DNA of 64,000 nt from Burkholderia sp. WP9 (GCF_900104795.1 NZ_FNTG01000001.1:4092001-4156000), one strand, 5' to 3'. Shown: positions 18,536 to 27,936, counted from the stretch's first letter. The notes: generated by a model not told the origin, from the letters alone. Numbers and translations: made by a program.

Positions 18536-18862
18536 CGATTTGTCTCCAGTGTCGGAACGGGCGCGGATGCGAATCGCGCGATTCTAGTTGTGTTCGATGA
18601 CAGTCCGGCGTCGGCGGCCGGACGGCGCGCACCATTTTTGGCGGTCGCCGAATGCCGCAATTTAACATCGGTGTCACAAAACGGAAACAGCCGGTGTTGA
18701 TATGCCCATTGAGTGGGCGATGAATGCGCGAGTTTGCGTAGGAGCAGGGACTGAGCTCGTTCGCTGGACGCGGCCGTTCGCGTGCGGGCATGATAGACGT
18801 CCGTTGCGCGTGTGCCCGCTTCGTATACGTTACGCCACGGTGGGTATTAATCAGGATTCCAG
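18536..18862. other. Divergent ugpB / GDPD-like intergenic region
   Basis: 327 bp serving as promoter region for ugpBAEC (minus) and the GDPD-like gene (plus). It has two Pho-box-like sequences (18586-18603 and 18673-18690, minus strand) but no clear sigma70 hexamers. No small gene is evident. Confidence 0.4.
18673..18690 (-). promoter_or_regulatory. Possible PhoB box upstream of ugpB
   Basis: On the minus strand this reads CTGTTTCCGTTTTGTGAC, two imperfect CTGTCAT-like half sites separated by 4 nt (5 of 7 matches each). About 140 bp upstream of the ugpB start. A second, weaker site with one perfect CTGTCAT half lies at 18597-18603. The assignment is by consensus only. Confidence 0.3.
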
Positions 18863-19840
18863 ATGCTGAGTTCAGTACGATTGACGGGAGGCAGCTTTAT
18901 TGCAGGCCTTTTACTGGCGGGTTGTTCGCTCACGCCTCCCGTGACGCCGAACAATGCCGTCACGCAGGTGAGCGCGTTGCCGGCGATCATCGCGCATCGC
19001 GGTGGCACGGGCGATGCGCCGGAGAACACGCTCGAAGCGATTCGCCTGTCGATCACGAATCACGCCGACGCGATGTGGCTCACCGTGCAGTTGAGCAAGG
19101 ATGGCGTGCCGGTTCTTTATCGGCCGGGCGATCTGTCGGCGTTGACCGACGCGAAAGGGCCAGTGTCCGCGTATACGGCGGCTCAACTCGCACGCGTGAA
19201 TGCGGGGTGGACGTTCCGCCGCGCGGATGCCTATCCGTATCGCGATCATGCTTTGGGCATTCCGACGCTGCGCGAAGCACTGCGCATCATGCCGGCTGGC
19301 ATGCCGGTGATCCTCGATATGAAGGCGCTGCCCGCCGAACCGCAGACGCTGGCCGTCGCGCGCGTACTCGATGAAGAAAACGCATGGCGGCGCGTGTCGA
19401 TCTATTCGACTGAAGCGGACTATCAACGGAGCTTTGCCGCGTATCCGCAAGCGCGGCTATTCGAATCGCGCGATGCCACGCGTGGGCGGCTCGTGCGAGT
19501 CCTGCTGAATCAGGGTTGTGTGGACGCGCCGGCCGAACACGCGATGAGCGCGTTCGAGTTGCACCGCGCATTGACGGTGGTCGAGAAGTTCACGCTGGGC
19601 GAAGGGCGCTCGGACGTGCAGGCTATGTTATGGACGCCTGCCACGGTCGCGTGCTTCAGGCAGAAGCCGGACGTGCGAATCGTTGCGATCGCCGTGAACG
19701 ATGCGGATGATTACCGCACGACGGCGTGCCTCGGCATCGACGCGGTGCTAGCGGATTCGCCGTCGAACATGACGGCCGTCAGGAACGGTATCGCGTTGCC
19801 GCTGCAGTGTGGGCGCGCCGGCACAAGTGGCGGGCAGTAA
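18863..19840 (+). CDS. GDPD-like lipoprotein, probably catalytically inactive
   Basis: 325 aa lipoprotein: the signal peptide ends in LLLAGC with the lipidated Cys at 21. The domain begins like a glycerophosphodiester phosphodiesterase, with HRGGTGDAPENTLEA (His45, Glu54, Asn55). Aligned to UgpQ and GlpQ, however, the metal-binding Glu-x-Asp is Trp72-Leu-Thr74, the catalytic His-Asp pair is Arg87-Pro88, and the later Glu-x-Lys is Asp-Met-Lys. The fold seems kept but most active-site residues are lost. Divergent from ugpBAEC, it may be a binding or scaffold lipoprotein linked to glycerophosphodiester uptake. Terminator follows at 19844. Confidence 0.8.
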   Translation: MLSSVRLTGGSFIAGLLLAGCSLTPPVTPNNAVTQVSALPAIIAHRGGTGDAPENTLEAIRLSITNHADAMWLTVQLSKDGVPVLYRPGDLSALTDAKGPVSAYTAAQLARVNAGWTFRRADAYPYRDHALGIPTLREALRIMPAGMPVILDMKALPAEPQTLAVARVLDEENAWRRVSIYSTEADYQRSFAAYPQARLFESRDATRGRLVRVLLNQGCVDAPAEHAMSAFELHRALTVVEKFTLGEGRSDVQAMLWTPATVACFRQKPDVRIVAIAVNDADDYRTTACLGIDAVLADSPSNMTAVRNGIALPLQCGRAGTSGGQ

Positions 19841-19843
19841 AGC

Positions 19844-19871
19844 AAAGAGCCCGCTCGAAGCGGGCTCTTTC
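19844..19871. terminator. Rho-independent terminator between GDPD-like gene and ychF
   Basis: Perfect inverted repeat AAAGAGCCCGCT / AGCGGGCTCTTT with a 4-nt loop, starting 3 bp after the plus-strand stop codon. Convergent with ychF, so it may act in both directions. Confidence 0.85.
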
Positions 19872-19953
19872 AATGTCACCGGCTGCGCGGATGGCGGCGT
19901 TCAGGTTTCCACCCGTGGCCGCCTCGCGCTGAAGCCGAGGTTCAAACTCAAAC

Positions 19954-21048
19954 TTACACGTTGAACAGGAAGTTCATCACGTCGCCGTCGTGCACGACGT
20001 ATTCCTTGCCTTCCGCGCGCATCTTGCCGGCTTCCTTCGCGCCTTGTTCACCCTTGTAGGTGATGTAGTCGTTGAACGCGATGGTCTGCGCGCGAATGAA
20101 GCCGCGCTCGAAGTCCGTGTGAATCGCGCCGGCCGCCTGCGGCGCCGTATCGCCGATATGGATCGTCCACGCGCGCACTTCCTTCACACCCGCCGTGAAG
20201 TAGGTCTGCAGGCCCAGCAGCTTGAAGCCGGCGCGGATCACGCGGTTCAGGCCCGGCTCTTCCATGCCCATGTCGGCGAGGAACACTTCCATGTCGGCTT
20301 CGTCGAGGTCGGCGATTTCCGCTTCGATCGCGGCGCACACGGCGACGACCGGCGCGTTTTCCGCAGCCGCGAACTTCGTGACCGCGTCCAGATGCGGGTT
20401 GTTCTCGAAACCGTCTTCCTTCACGTTGGCCACGTACATGGTCGGCTTCGCGGTGATCAGGCAGAACGGCTTGAGCGTGGCTTTTTCTTCGTCAGACAGG
20501 TCGAGCGCACGGACCGGTTTGGCCTGGTCGAGCTGCGCGCGCACTTTTTCCAGCACGGCGGCGTTCTTGATAGCTTCCTTGTCGTTACCCGACTTGGCCG
20601 CCTTCGAATAGCGCGCCAGCGCCTTTTCGACGGTCGCGAGGTCGGCCAGCGCCAGTTCGGTGTTGATCACCTCGATATCCGACAGCGGATCGATCTTGTT
20701 CGCGACGTGAATCACGTTCTCGTCTTCGAAGCAGCGCACCACGTGCGTGATCGCATCCGTTTCGCGGATGTTGGCGAGAAACTGGTTGCCCAGACCTTCG
20801 CCCTTGCTCGCGCCGGCCACCAGACCGGCGATGTCGACGAATTCCACCACGGCCGGCAGGATGCGCTCCGGCTTGACGATTTCAGCGAGCGCCTTCAGAC
20901 GCGCGTCCGGCACTTCGACAATGCCGACGTTCGGCTCGATCGTGCAGAACGGGTAATTTTCGGCGGCGATGCCCGCCTTGGTCAGCGCATTGAACAGGGT
21001 GGACTTGCCGACGTTAGGCAGGCCGACGATGCCGCATTTGAGGCTCAT
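19954..21048 (-). CDS. ychF: Ribosome-binding ATPase YchF
   Basis: 364 aa Obg-family P-loop protein that prefers ATP and binds ribosomes; involved in stress responses. G1 motif GLPNVGKST near residues 8-16, [20 protein letters not shown] (G3 region), a coiled-coil insertion (about 135-200) and the C-terminal TGS domain ending in [16 protein letters not shown] are all in place. Monocistronic as seen here. Confidence 0.96.
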   Translation of the reverse strand: MSLKCGIVGLPNVGKSTLFNALTKAGIAAENYPFCTIEPNVGIVEVPDARLKALAEIVKPERILPAVVEFVDIAGLVAGASKGEGLGNQFLANIRETDAITHVVRCFEDENVIHVANKIDPLSDIEVINTELALADLATVEKALARYSKAAKSGNDKEAIKNAAVLEKVRAQLDQAKPVRALDLSDEEKATLKPFCLITAKPTMYVANVKEDGFENNPHLDAVTKFAAAENAPVVAVCAAIEAEIADLDEADMEVFLADMGMEEPGLNRVIRAGFKLLGLQTYFTAGVKEVRAWTIHIGDTAPQAAGAIHTDFERGFIRAQTIAFNDYITYKGEQGAKEAGKMRAEGKEYVVHDGDVMNFLFNV

Positions 21049-21442
21049 GGAAATCCTTCATTGATTCAGTAAGTTGCGTGATGCGCTCGACGCTATATGC
21101 AGGATTCGAGAAGCCTTCGCGTGTGGCGTGGCGGACAAATGCAGCGGAGCGGGACAAGACACCGGATCGGGGCGTTGCTCGACGACCGGGTGCGAGTTTT
21201 CACGGAAAGCGTAATTGTAACCCGTTCGGATCGGCTCACTGCTGCGGCGGACGGAGGGCGGCGCTTGCCGTCCGGGCGGACGCGTGGCGTTCCTGTCTTC
21301 CGAGCGCGAATTCACGCGGCTGCGCGAAGCGGACGCGGCGCTGGCGGCGGACGGTCGTCTGCGAGTATCGGCGCGCTTGTTCGGGCGCAAACGCCGCGCG
21401 CGTCGATCCGTCCCTCGCAACCCCCGCGGCTATAATGCGCGG
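21049..21442. other. Divergent ychF / UbiH-family intergenic region
   Basis: 394 bp without a supportable gene. The plus side ends in a perfect TATAAT (21431-21436) only 7 bp before the UbiH-family start codon. On the minus strand a TTACAATTACG patch near 21208-21225 could hold the ychF -10. Confidence 0.4.
21431..21436 (+). promoter_or_regulatory. TATAAT box directly before a start codon (possible leaderless promoter)
   Basis: Perfect sigma70 -10 hexamer; a start site 7 nt further on would coincide with the ATG at 21443. The 6-nt gap has no Shine-Dalgarno sequence, and no strong -35 is visible. Confidence 0.45.
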
Positions 21443-22615
21443 ATGAATGCACACCACCAGACCTTTGATGCCGCCGTGATCGGCGGCGGGCTCGTCGGCA
21501 AGACCGCGGCGCTGGCGCTGACGCAAGGCGGACTGCGCGTGGCGCTGCTCGCGCAGCCCTGCGCGGCGCTGCCCCACGGCGCCAGCTTCGACTCGCGGGT
21601 CTACGCGCTGTCGTCGAGCTCGCAGGCTCTGCTGGAGCGTTTGCGGGTCTGGCAGGCGCTCGATCTGACGCGGCTCGGGCCGGTCTACGACATGCGCGTC
21701 TACGGTGACGCGCACGCCGAACTGCATTTCTCCGCGTTTCAGGCTTCGGTGCCGCAACTCGCGTGGATCGTCGAGTCGTCGGTGATCGAGCGCGCATTGG
21801 ACGCCGCGCTGCGCTTCCAGCCGAATCTTACCTGGATCGACACGCGCGCCCAGGCGCTGGACTTCACCGCTGACAGCGCCAGCGTCGGCCTCGCCAACGG
21901 CAATGTGCTCGAAGCCGATCTGGTGGTCGGCGCAGACGGCGCGCATTCGTGGGTGCGCGCGCAGATCGGCTCGAAGATGGTCCGGCGCGACTATAAGCAA
22001 ACCGGCGTGGTCGCCAATTTCAAGGCCGAGAAGCCGCACAGCGAAACCGCGTATCAATGGTTCAAGGACGGCGAGATCATCGCGCTCCTGCCCATGCCGG
22101 ACGGCCACGTCTCGCTGGTGTGGTCGGCGCGCACCGAGCACGCAGAGCAACTGGTCGCGCTCGATCCGGCGCAGCTCGCCGCTGAAGTGGAACGCGTGAC
22201 GGGCGGTCAGTTCGGCGCGCTCGACTGCGTGACGCCCGCGCAAGGTTTCCCGCTGGCGCTGCAAACGGTCGACCGGTTGGTGGCGCCACGCGTCGCGCTG
22301 GTCGGCGACGCCGCGCATCTGATCCATCCGCTGGCCGGGCAGGGCATGAACCTCGGCCTGCGCGACGTCGCGGCGCTTGCCGACACCGTCGCCGGCAAGG
22401 AGTCGTTCCGCGATCTCGGCGACATGGTGCTGCTGCGTCGCTACGAACGCGCACGCCGCGAAGACATTCGCGCGTTGATGATCGCCACCGACGGTCTGCA
22501 AAAACTCTTTTCCGTTCCCGGTCCGTTCGCCAAGGCGCTGCGCAATACCGGCATGGCTTTCGTCGGTGCGCAGCCGTTCATCAAACGCTGGCTGGTGTCG
22601 GCCGCGTTGGGCTGA
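21443..22615 (+). CDS. UbiH/UbiF/Coq6-family FAD monooxygenase
   Basis: 390 aa class A flavin hydroxylase of the ubiquinone-synthesis type, which hydroxylates the aromatic ring of polyprenylated intermediates. GGGLVG (FAD Rossmann loop) at the start, VGADGAHS in the middle and GDAAHLIHPLAGQGMNLGLRD (FAD ribityl motif) near 290-310 are present. Which ring position it hydroxylates cannot be read from sequence. An upstream open extension exists but the glycine-rich loop fixes the start at MNAHHQTFDAAVIGGG. dsbC follows 121 bp later. Confidence 0.88.
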   Translation: MNAHHQTFDAAVIGGGLVGKTAALALTQGGLRVALLAQPCAALPHGASFDSRVYALSSSSQALLERLRVWQALDLTRLGPVYDMRVYGDAHAELHFSAFQASVPQLAWIVESSVIERALDAALRFQPNLTWIDTRAQALDFTADSASVGLANGNVLEADLVVGADGAHSWVRAQIGSKMVRRDYKQTGVVANFKAEKPHSETAYQWFKDGEIIALLPMPDGHVSLVWSARTEHAEQLVALDPAQLAAEVERVTGGQFGALDCVTPAQGFPLALQTVDRLVAPRVALVGDAAHLIHPLAGQGMNLGLRDVAALADTVAGKESFRDLGDMVLLRRYERARREDIRALMIATDGLQKLFSVPGPFAKALRNTGMAFVGAQPFIKRWLVSAALG

Positions 22616-22736
22616 CGCGCCCGCTCCGGCATGCCGCTGCCGGCCAGGCAGGTATCATGAACGGATGGACGCCGTTCCGGTCAGACCGGGAACGTCACGA
22701 AACGCGCAATAGCGCGATTGAACCCAGGAATTCAGC

Positions 22737-23462
22737 ATGAAAAAGACTTTCCGCGTGGCGGCCGCCGCGCTTGCAATCGCAGCCGTCACGATCGGCTGCT
22801 CCGCACAGGCCGACCAGACTACCGACAAGCTCAAAGCCACGCTGCAAACGCGCCTCGCGGACGTGACGATCAAGAGCGTGACGAAATCGCCGATCGCCGG
22901 CCTGTACGAAGTGAACCTCGGCTCGCAGATCGTCTATAGCGACGCGAACGGCGACTATCTGATGCTCGGCGACATGGTCGACGCGAAGACCCGTAAAAAT
23001 CTGACCGAAGCGCGCCTCGCGGAAACCAACCGTATCGATTTCGCGAGCCTGCCGTTCGCCAACGCCGTGAAGGTCGTGAAGGGCAACGGCGCGCGCAAGA
23101 TCGCCGTGTTCTCCGACCCGAACTGCCCGTATTGCAAGCAGCTCGAAACCTCGCTGAAGTCGATCGACAACGTGACGATCTATACCTTCCTGTACCCGGT
23201 GCTGTCGCCCGATTCGACCGCGAAGTCGAAGTCGATCTGGTGTTCGACGGACCGTGCGAAGGCATGGGAATCGTGGATGCAGGACCATCAGGCGCCCACC
23301 GCCGCCGGCACCTGCGACACCGCCGCGATCGACAAGAACCTCGCGCTCGGCCACGCCATGAACGTCGACGGCACGCCCACGGTGTTCCTCGCCGACGGCC
23401 GCCGCCTGCCCGGCGCCGTGCCGGCCGACCGGCTGGACAAGGAAATGTCCGCAGTGCGCTGA
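22737..23462 (+). CDS. dsbC: DsbC-type periplasmic disulfide isomerase
   Basis: 241 aa. The signal peptide MKKTFRVAAAALAIAAVT is followed by IGC, so it may be processed as a lipoprotein at Cys20 or by ordinary signal peptidase. The N-terminal part (about 25-90) fits the DsbC dimerisation domain and the thioredoxin domain carries CPYC within FSDPNCPYCKQLE. The later GTPTVFLADGRR is the cis-Pro loop. Rearranges wrong disulfides in the periplasm with DsbD as electron donor. A strong terminator follows. Confidence 0.92.
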   Translation: MKKTFRVAAAALAIAAVTIGCSAQADQTTDKLKATLQTRLADVTIKSVTKSPIAGLYEVNLGSQIVYSDANGDYLMLGDMVDAKTRKNLTEARLAETNRIDFASLPFANAVKVVKGNGARKIAVFSDPNCPYCKQLETSLKSIDNVTIYTFLYPVLSPDSTAKSKSIWCSTDRAKAWESWMQDHQAPTAAGTCDTAAIDKNLALGHAMNVDGTPTVFLADGRRLPGAVPADRLDKEMSAVR

Positions 23463-23482
23463 GCATACGGAACACATCGAAC

Positions 23483-23509
23483 AAAGGAGGCGCGACGTGC
23501 GCCTCCTTT
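23483..23509 (+). terminator. Hairpin terminator after dsbC
   Basis: Perfect 11-bp inverted repeat AAAGGAGGCGC / GCGCCTCCTTT with a 5-nt loop, 20 bp past the dsbC stop. The T-tract is only three long, so termination may be partial. Confidence 0.7.
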
Positions 23510-23556
23510 CGCATCAAGCCCGACTATCCCCGCCTCACCTCTTCTAATCGCCGCCG

Positions 23557-25347
23557 ATGAAGCCGATCCGCTACACCATCGTTCCCAAGCAACCCGCCGC
23601 TCACCTGTTCGAAGTCACCGTGACCGTCGCCGATCCCGATCCGGCCGGTCAGCGTTTCATGCTGCCGGTGTGGATTCCGGGCAGCTACATGGTGCGCGAG
23701 TTCGCCCGCAACATCGTGACGCTGCGTGCTTTCAACGACGCGGGCCGCAAGGTGCGCGTCGAAAAGACCGACAAGCACACCTGGCAGGCCGCGCCGGTCA
23801 AAGGCGCGCTGACGCTGCGCTATGAGGTCTACGCGTGGGATCTGTCGGTGCGCGCCGCGCATCTCGACGATACGACCGGCTTTTTCAACGGCACGAGCGT
23901 GTTTCTCTCGCCGCTCGGTCACGAGGAAGCGCAGTGCGTGGTCGATATCCAGAAGCCGGAAGGCGCGGCGTATCGCAACTGGCGTGTCGCCACCGCGCTG
24001 CCGGAAGCGCGTGGCACGAAGCGTTATGGTTTTGGCGAGTATCGCGCGCAGAACTACGACGAGCTGATCGATCATCCCGTCACGCTGGGCGAATTCGCGC
24101 TCGCGACGTTCAAGGCGCACGGCGTGCCGCACGACGTCGTGATCGCCGGGCGCGTGGTCGGGCTGGACATGGCGCGTCTGTCCGCCGACCTGAAGCGTAT
24201 CTGCGAAGCGCAGATCGCATTGTTCGAGCCCAGGTCGAAGAAAGCGCCGGTGGATCGCTACGTATTCATGACCCAAGCCGTTACGGATGGGTACGGCGGC
24301 CTCGAACACCGCGCTTCGACCGCGCTGATCTGCAATCGCGGCGATTTGCCGGTGGAAGGGCGCGAGGCGCTCACCGAAGGCTACCGGACCTATCTCGGTC
24401 TGTGCAGTCACGAATACTTCCACACCTGGAATGTGAAGCGCATCAAGCCGGCCGTGTTCGCGCCGTACGACCTGAGCGTCGAAAACTACACGTCGCTGCT
24501 GTGGCTGTTCGAGGGCTTCACCTCTTACTACGACGATCTGATCCTCGTGCGCAGCGGCCTGATCACGCAGGACGACTACTTCGGCCTGCTCGGCAAGGTG
24601 GTCGGTGGCGTGCAGCGCGGCAGTGGGCGCCTGAAGCAGAGCGTCGCCGAAAGCTCGTTCGACGCGTGGGTCAAATACTACCGGCAGGACGAGAACGCGC
24701 CGAACGCGATCGTCAGCTACTACACCAAGGGTTCGCTCGTCGCGCTGGCGTTCGATCTGACGATTCGCGCGCAGACCAACAACCGCAAATCGCTCGACGA
24801 CGTGATGCGCTTGCTCTGGCAGCGCTTCGGCCGTGACTTCTATCGCGGCAAACCGGTTGGCGTCGACGAAAGCGAGATCGAGGCGCTTTTCGCGGAAGCG
24901 ACCGGCGCGAAACTCGGTGAGTTGTTCGCCGAAGCCGTGCACGGCACGCACGATCTGCCGCTCGAGACGCTGCTCGCGCCGTTCGGCGTAGCAATCGCGC
25001 CGGAACTCGAAAAGAACGGCAAGCCGTCGCTCGGCGCACGCGTGCGCGGCGGCGCGGATTGCACGCTCGCGGCGGTTCATGACGGCAGCGCCGCGCAAAA
25101 AGCCGGGCTCTCGGCTGGCGACGTGCTGATCGCGCTGGACGGCCTGCGCGTGACCGGCTCGAATCTTGACGGATTGCTCGCGCGCTATCAGCCGGGCGCG
25201 AAAGTCGAGGTTCACGCGTTCCGCCGCGACGAACTGCGCGTCGCGCAAGTCAAGCTGGACGGGCCTGAGGTCGCGCGCTACAAGCTCGCCGTCAGCGACA
25301 AGCGGGCCGCCGCGCGCAAGGCGCGCGAGCGCTGGCTGGAAAGCTGA
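23557..25347 (+). CDS. M61-family metallopeptidase with PDZ domain
   Basis: 596 aa. N-terminal beta domain (about 1-170), a zinc peptidase core with HEYFHTWNVKRIKP (His285, Glu286, His289) and the third ligand Glu319 in LFEGFTSYYDD, and a C-terminal PDZ domain (about 485-570; DGSAAQKAGLSAGDVLIALDG). M61 glycyl aminopeptidases prefer N-terminal Gly or Ala. No signal peptide is visible, so it is probably cytoplasmic. Monocistronic between dsbC and azoR. Confidence 0.92.
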   Translation: MKPIRYTIVPKQPAAHLFEVTVTVADPDPAGQRFMLPVWIPGSYMVREFARNIVTLRAFNDAGRKVRVEKTDKHTWQAAPVKGALTLRYEVYAWDLSVRAAHLDDTTGFFNGTSVFLSPLGHEEAQCVVDIQKPEGAAYRNWRVATALPEARGTKRYGFGEYRAQNYDELIDHPVTLGEFALATFKAHGVPHDVVIAGRVVGLDMARLSADLKRICEAQIALFEPRSKKAPVDRYVFMTQAVTDGYGGLEHRASTALICNRGDLPVEGREALTEGYRTYLGLCSHEYFHTWNVKRIKPAVFAPYDLSVENYTSLLWLFEGFTSYYDDLILVRSGLITQDDYFGLLGKVVGGVQRGSGRLKQSVAESSFDAWVKYYRQDENAPNAIVSYYTKGSLVALAFDLTIRAQTNNRKSLDDVMRLLWQRFGRDFYRGKPVGVDESEIEALFAEATGAKLGELFAEAVHGTHDLPLETLLAPFGVAIAPELEKNGKPSLGARVRGGADCTLAAVHDGSAAQKAGLSAGDVLIALDGLRVTGSNLDGLLARYQPGAKVEVHAFRRDELRVAQVKLDGPEVARYKLAVSDKRAAARKARERWLES

Positions 25348-25382
25348 TCGTCATCCGGGCCGTCCACAATGGCCGGCCGGGC

Positions 25383-25418
25383 GCGGCGGATTGTCCTACC
25401 AGTGCAACAATCCGTCGC
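25383..25418. repeat. 12-bp inverted repeat upstream of azoR
   Basis: GCGGCGGATTGT and ACAATCCGTCGC (one G:T mismatch) flank a 12-nt spacer, 84 bp before the azoR start. It could be an operator for an oxidative-stress or quinone-responsive regulator, or act as a terminator for the M61 gene with the T5 run at 25430-25434. Confidence 0.5.
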
Positions 25419-25501
25419 TGCCGGATGGCTTTTTCCCGGGTCGGTAAAAAAACACAATGGCTCCACTCGCGCAACACAGCGCGCCCCTACTGGAGTCAAC
25501 C

Positions 25502-26098
25502 ATGACCACGATCCTGCAAATCAACTCGGCAGCCCGCTCGCAAGGCGCGAACTCGACGCTGCTCGTCAACGAGCTGACCGCAAAGCTGCAACAATCGAAT
25601 CCGGGCGCGCAAGTCGTCGTCCGCAATCTGCAAGCCGAACCGCTGCCGCATCTGGACGACGCCGTCCTCGGCGCGTTCTTCACGCCGGCTGACCAACGCA
25701 CGGCCGAGCAAGCCGCGATCGCTGCGCGCAGCGAAGCGCTGATCGCCGAACTGCAAGCCGCCGACATCGTCGTGATCGGCGCGCCGATGTACAACTTCGG
25801 CATCTCGTCGCAACTGAAGACGTACTTCGACTTCATCGCACGTGCCGGTATCACGTTCCAGTACACGGCGAATGGTCCGGAAGGTCTCGTGAAGGGCAAG
25901 AAGGTGTACGTCGTGTCGGCACGCGGCGGCAAGTATCTCGGCACGCCGAACGATAGCCAGACGCCGTACCTGAAGAGCTTCCTCGGCTTCCTCGGCATGA
26001 CCGACGTAAACTTCATCTACGCCGAAGGCCTGAACATGGGTCCGGACGCCGCCGGCGCCGCGCTGGCTTCCGCCCGCGAAGCGATCGCCGCTGCGTAA
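25502..26098 (+). CDS. azoR: FMN-dependent NADH:quinone oxidoreductase / azoreductase
   Basis: 198 aa flavodoxin-fold protein. Start [19 protein letters not shown] holds the phosphate-binding loop, [20 protein letters not shown] binds FMN, and [12 protein letters not shown] is the conserved later loop. AzoR reduces quinones and azo compounds by two-electron steps using NADH. The frame is open 45 bp further upstream but this ATG matches the family, and a GGAG lies just before it. A strong terminator follows. Confidence 0.93.
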   Translation: MTTILQINSAARSQGANSTLLVNELTAKLQQSNPGAQVVVRNLQAEPLPHLDDAVLGAFFTPADQRTAEQAAIAARSEALIAELQAADIVVIGAPMYNFGISSQLKTYFDFIARAGITFQYTANGPEGLVKGKKVYVVSARGGKYLGTPNDSQTPYLKSFLGFLGMTDVNFIYAEGLNMGPDAAGAALASAREAIAAA

Positions 26099-26144
26099 GG
26101 CTGGCCGCGCCGCTTCAAGCTGCGGCGAATAGTGTTCTGGAATG

Positions 26145-26180
26145 AAAAAACGCCACGGGTTCTGAACCCGTGGCGTTTTT
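26145..26180. terminator. Bidirectional rho-independent terminator
   Basis: AAAAACGCCACGGGTT and its perfect complement with a short CTG loop, flanked by A and T runs, between convergent azoR and ung. Confidence 0.92.
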
Positions 26181-26235
26181 GTTTTGTGGCGCCGATGTGT
26201 CGCGGTTGCTTCGTCCCTGTCCGTTGGTGGCGCAT

Positions 26236-27078
26236 TCAGGCGAGCATTTGCGCTTCGTCGGGCAAGCGCCAGTCGATCGGCTCGCGGCCGTGCTGCGCGA
26301 GATATTCGTTGGCCTTGGCAAAATGCCCGCAGCCCAGAAAACCTCGATGCGCCGACAGCGGCGACGGATGCGGCGCCTCCAGCACGTAATGCGACTTGCC
26401 GCCGAGCAGCGCGCGCTTGGCTTGCGCATGCGCGCCCCACAGCATGAACACGAGGCCGTCGTGGCGCATCGCCAGTTCATGGATCAGCGTGTCGGTGCAT
26501 TTTTCCCAGCCGCGTTTTGCGTGGCTGGCGGCTGAATCGCGCTCCACGGTCAGCACCGTGTTCAGCAGCAGCACGCCTTGCTTCGCCCAGGTGTCGAGAC
26601 AGCCGTGACGCGGCGTATCGTGGCCGAGGCTCGCGGCGATTTCCTTGAAGATGTTGCGCAGCGACGGCGGCGTGCGCACGTTCGGCGCCACCGAAAACGC
26701 CAGTCCGTGCGCTTGTGGCGTGCCGCGGTCCTCGCCGTGATATGGATCCTGGCCGAGGATCACCACTTTCACGTCGTCTGGGCTGGTCAGGCGCAGTGCG
26801 CGGAAAACGTCGGCGGGGTAGACGGTTTTGCCAGCGGCGCGCTCACCATCGACGAAACGGCAGAGCGGCGCATACGCATCGCTTTCGATAAACGGCTTGA
26901 GATGCGCGCGCCATGCCGGCGGCAGCGCTTCGAATTGCGCTTCGAGCGTTGGCGGCGGCGCGCTGGCACCGGATTGCTGCGGCGCAGTGGTCGTCATGTC
27001 AGTGGCCGGCTCGGGTGCGGCTTCGCCGAACAGCGAAGCCTGCGTCGGATTGGAACGGGTGCGGGAAGCAGAGGTCAT
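26236..27078 (-). CDS. ung: Uracil-DNA glycosylase, family 1
   Basis: 280 aa from the ATG at 27078 (an upstream in-frame TTG would add 7 residues; a later ATG at residue 28 is also possible). Removes uracil from DNA. Catalytic water-activating GQDPYHG is at 109-115 and the DNA-intercalating loop is [10 protein letters not shown] near the C-terminus. The first about 45 residues are a Pro/Ala/Thr-rich tail not found in E. coli Ung. No adjacent repair genes. Confidence 0.94.
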   Translation of the reverse strand: MTSASRTRSNPTQASLFGEAAPEPATDMTTTAPQQSGASAPPPTLEAQFEALPPAWRAHLKPFIESDAYAPLCRFVDGERAAGKTVYPADVFRALRLTSPDDVKVVILGQDPYHGEDRGTPQAHGLAFSVAPNVRTPPSLRNIFKEIAASLGHDTPRHGCLDTWAKQGVLLLNTVLTVERDSAASHAKRGWEKCTDTLIHELAMRHDGLVFMLWGAHAQAKRALLGGKSHYVLEAPHPSPLSAHRGFLGCGHFAKANEYLAQHGREPIDWRLPDEAQMLA

Positions 27079-27309
27079 GGCGGGGAAGTGTCGCAGCAAT
27101 CGGCGCGTTGCTCAAGGTGTCGGCGGCGGCGTGTCGTATCTGGTCAGTGTGGGCGCTGGATAGGCGCTCCTGTTCGACGAGATTGCAGGATAGGCGAGCG
27201 TCCGCCTGACACTTGACGTTGCGCTGTCGAGCCGGCAGCCGCCGGGAGGAAGTCCTTCGCGAAAGTCGGGCTCTGTGTCGGCCGGCAGGGATAGCGGCCT
27301 TAACGCGGC

Positions 27310-27936
27310 TCAACCTGCCCGCAATTGATAACCACGCTGGGCCTTGCTGATGTCGTCCGGTGCGAGACCGGCTATCTGCTTGCCCAACTCCGCGGCAAGC
27401 GTGTGGAGCGCGGCTTCGTCACCGGACTTCAGCTCAAGTTCGACTTCCGAGATCGGTGCGCGGCGTGCCTCGCCGTCAACTTCGGCGAACACATCGCCCT
27501 GATCGATCGCCGCTTCGACTTCGGAACCGTCCGCCTGGACGTGCCACAGCGTACGGGTGAAATTCGTGCGGAAGAGTTCGATAAGTTCGGGCGCGGCTTG
27601 ACGCAAAGCGCTCGCGGCGGACGGTTCGTCGCACTCACGCAGCAGCGCGTCGATCTCCAGCTTTTCACCGGCCACCGGTATTTCCCATTCGTGCCGGGTG
27701 TGCATGCCGTTTTCAGACTTGCCGACCGTCTTGAAGGTTTGCAGCCAGCCGTCGGGCGTCTGGCGCAAACGCAGGGCGCTCTTCGAGCTTGCCAGCGTCA
27801 ACTCAGGCGTGTCGAAGTAAATATTCACCAGCTTGATCGGGCCACCCTGCGCCCCGGTGCGCGCAACGAACCACTGCGTCGCCGCTTGCACCTGCGCAGG
27901 CGGCAGCGCCAGCTTGATTTCGCGTTCCATACCCAT
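27310..27936 (-). CDS. CYTH-domain protein (inorganic triphosphatase-like)
   Basis: 208 aa. The CYTH fold is marked by the N-terminal ExExK motif (MEREIKL) and alternating acidic/basic strands: YFDTPELTLASSKSALRLR, HTRHEWEIPV and VEAAIDQGDVFAEVDG. Family members are metal-dependent triphosphatases (YgiF type) or class IV adenylate cyclases. Length and lack of extra domains suggest a triphosphatase. It lies 52 bp after trpC and may be transcribed from the trp promoter. Start MGMEREIKL is chosen; M3 is equally possible. Confidence 0.85.
   Translation of the reverse strand: MGMEREIKLALPPAQVQAATQWFVARTGAQGGPIKLVNIYFDTPELTLASSKSALRLRQTPDGWLQTFKTVGKSENGMHTRHEWEIPVAGEKLEIDALLRECDEPSAASALRQAAPELIELFRTNFTRTLWHVQADGSEVEAAIDQGDVFAEVDGEARRAPISEVELELKSGDEAALHTLAAELGKQIAGLAPDDISKAQRGYQLRAG

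Noticed and set aside
23524..25248. 574-codon minus-strand open frame antisense to the M61 peptidase
   Set aside because: Shadow frame; the plus-strand gene has intact zinc-site motifs.
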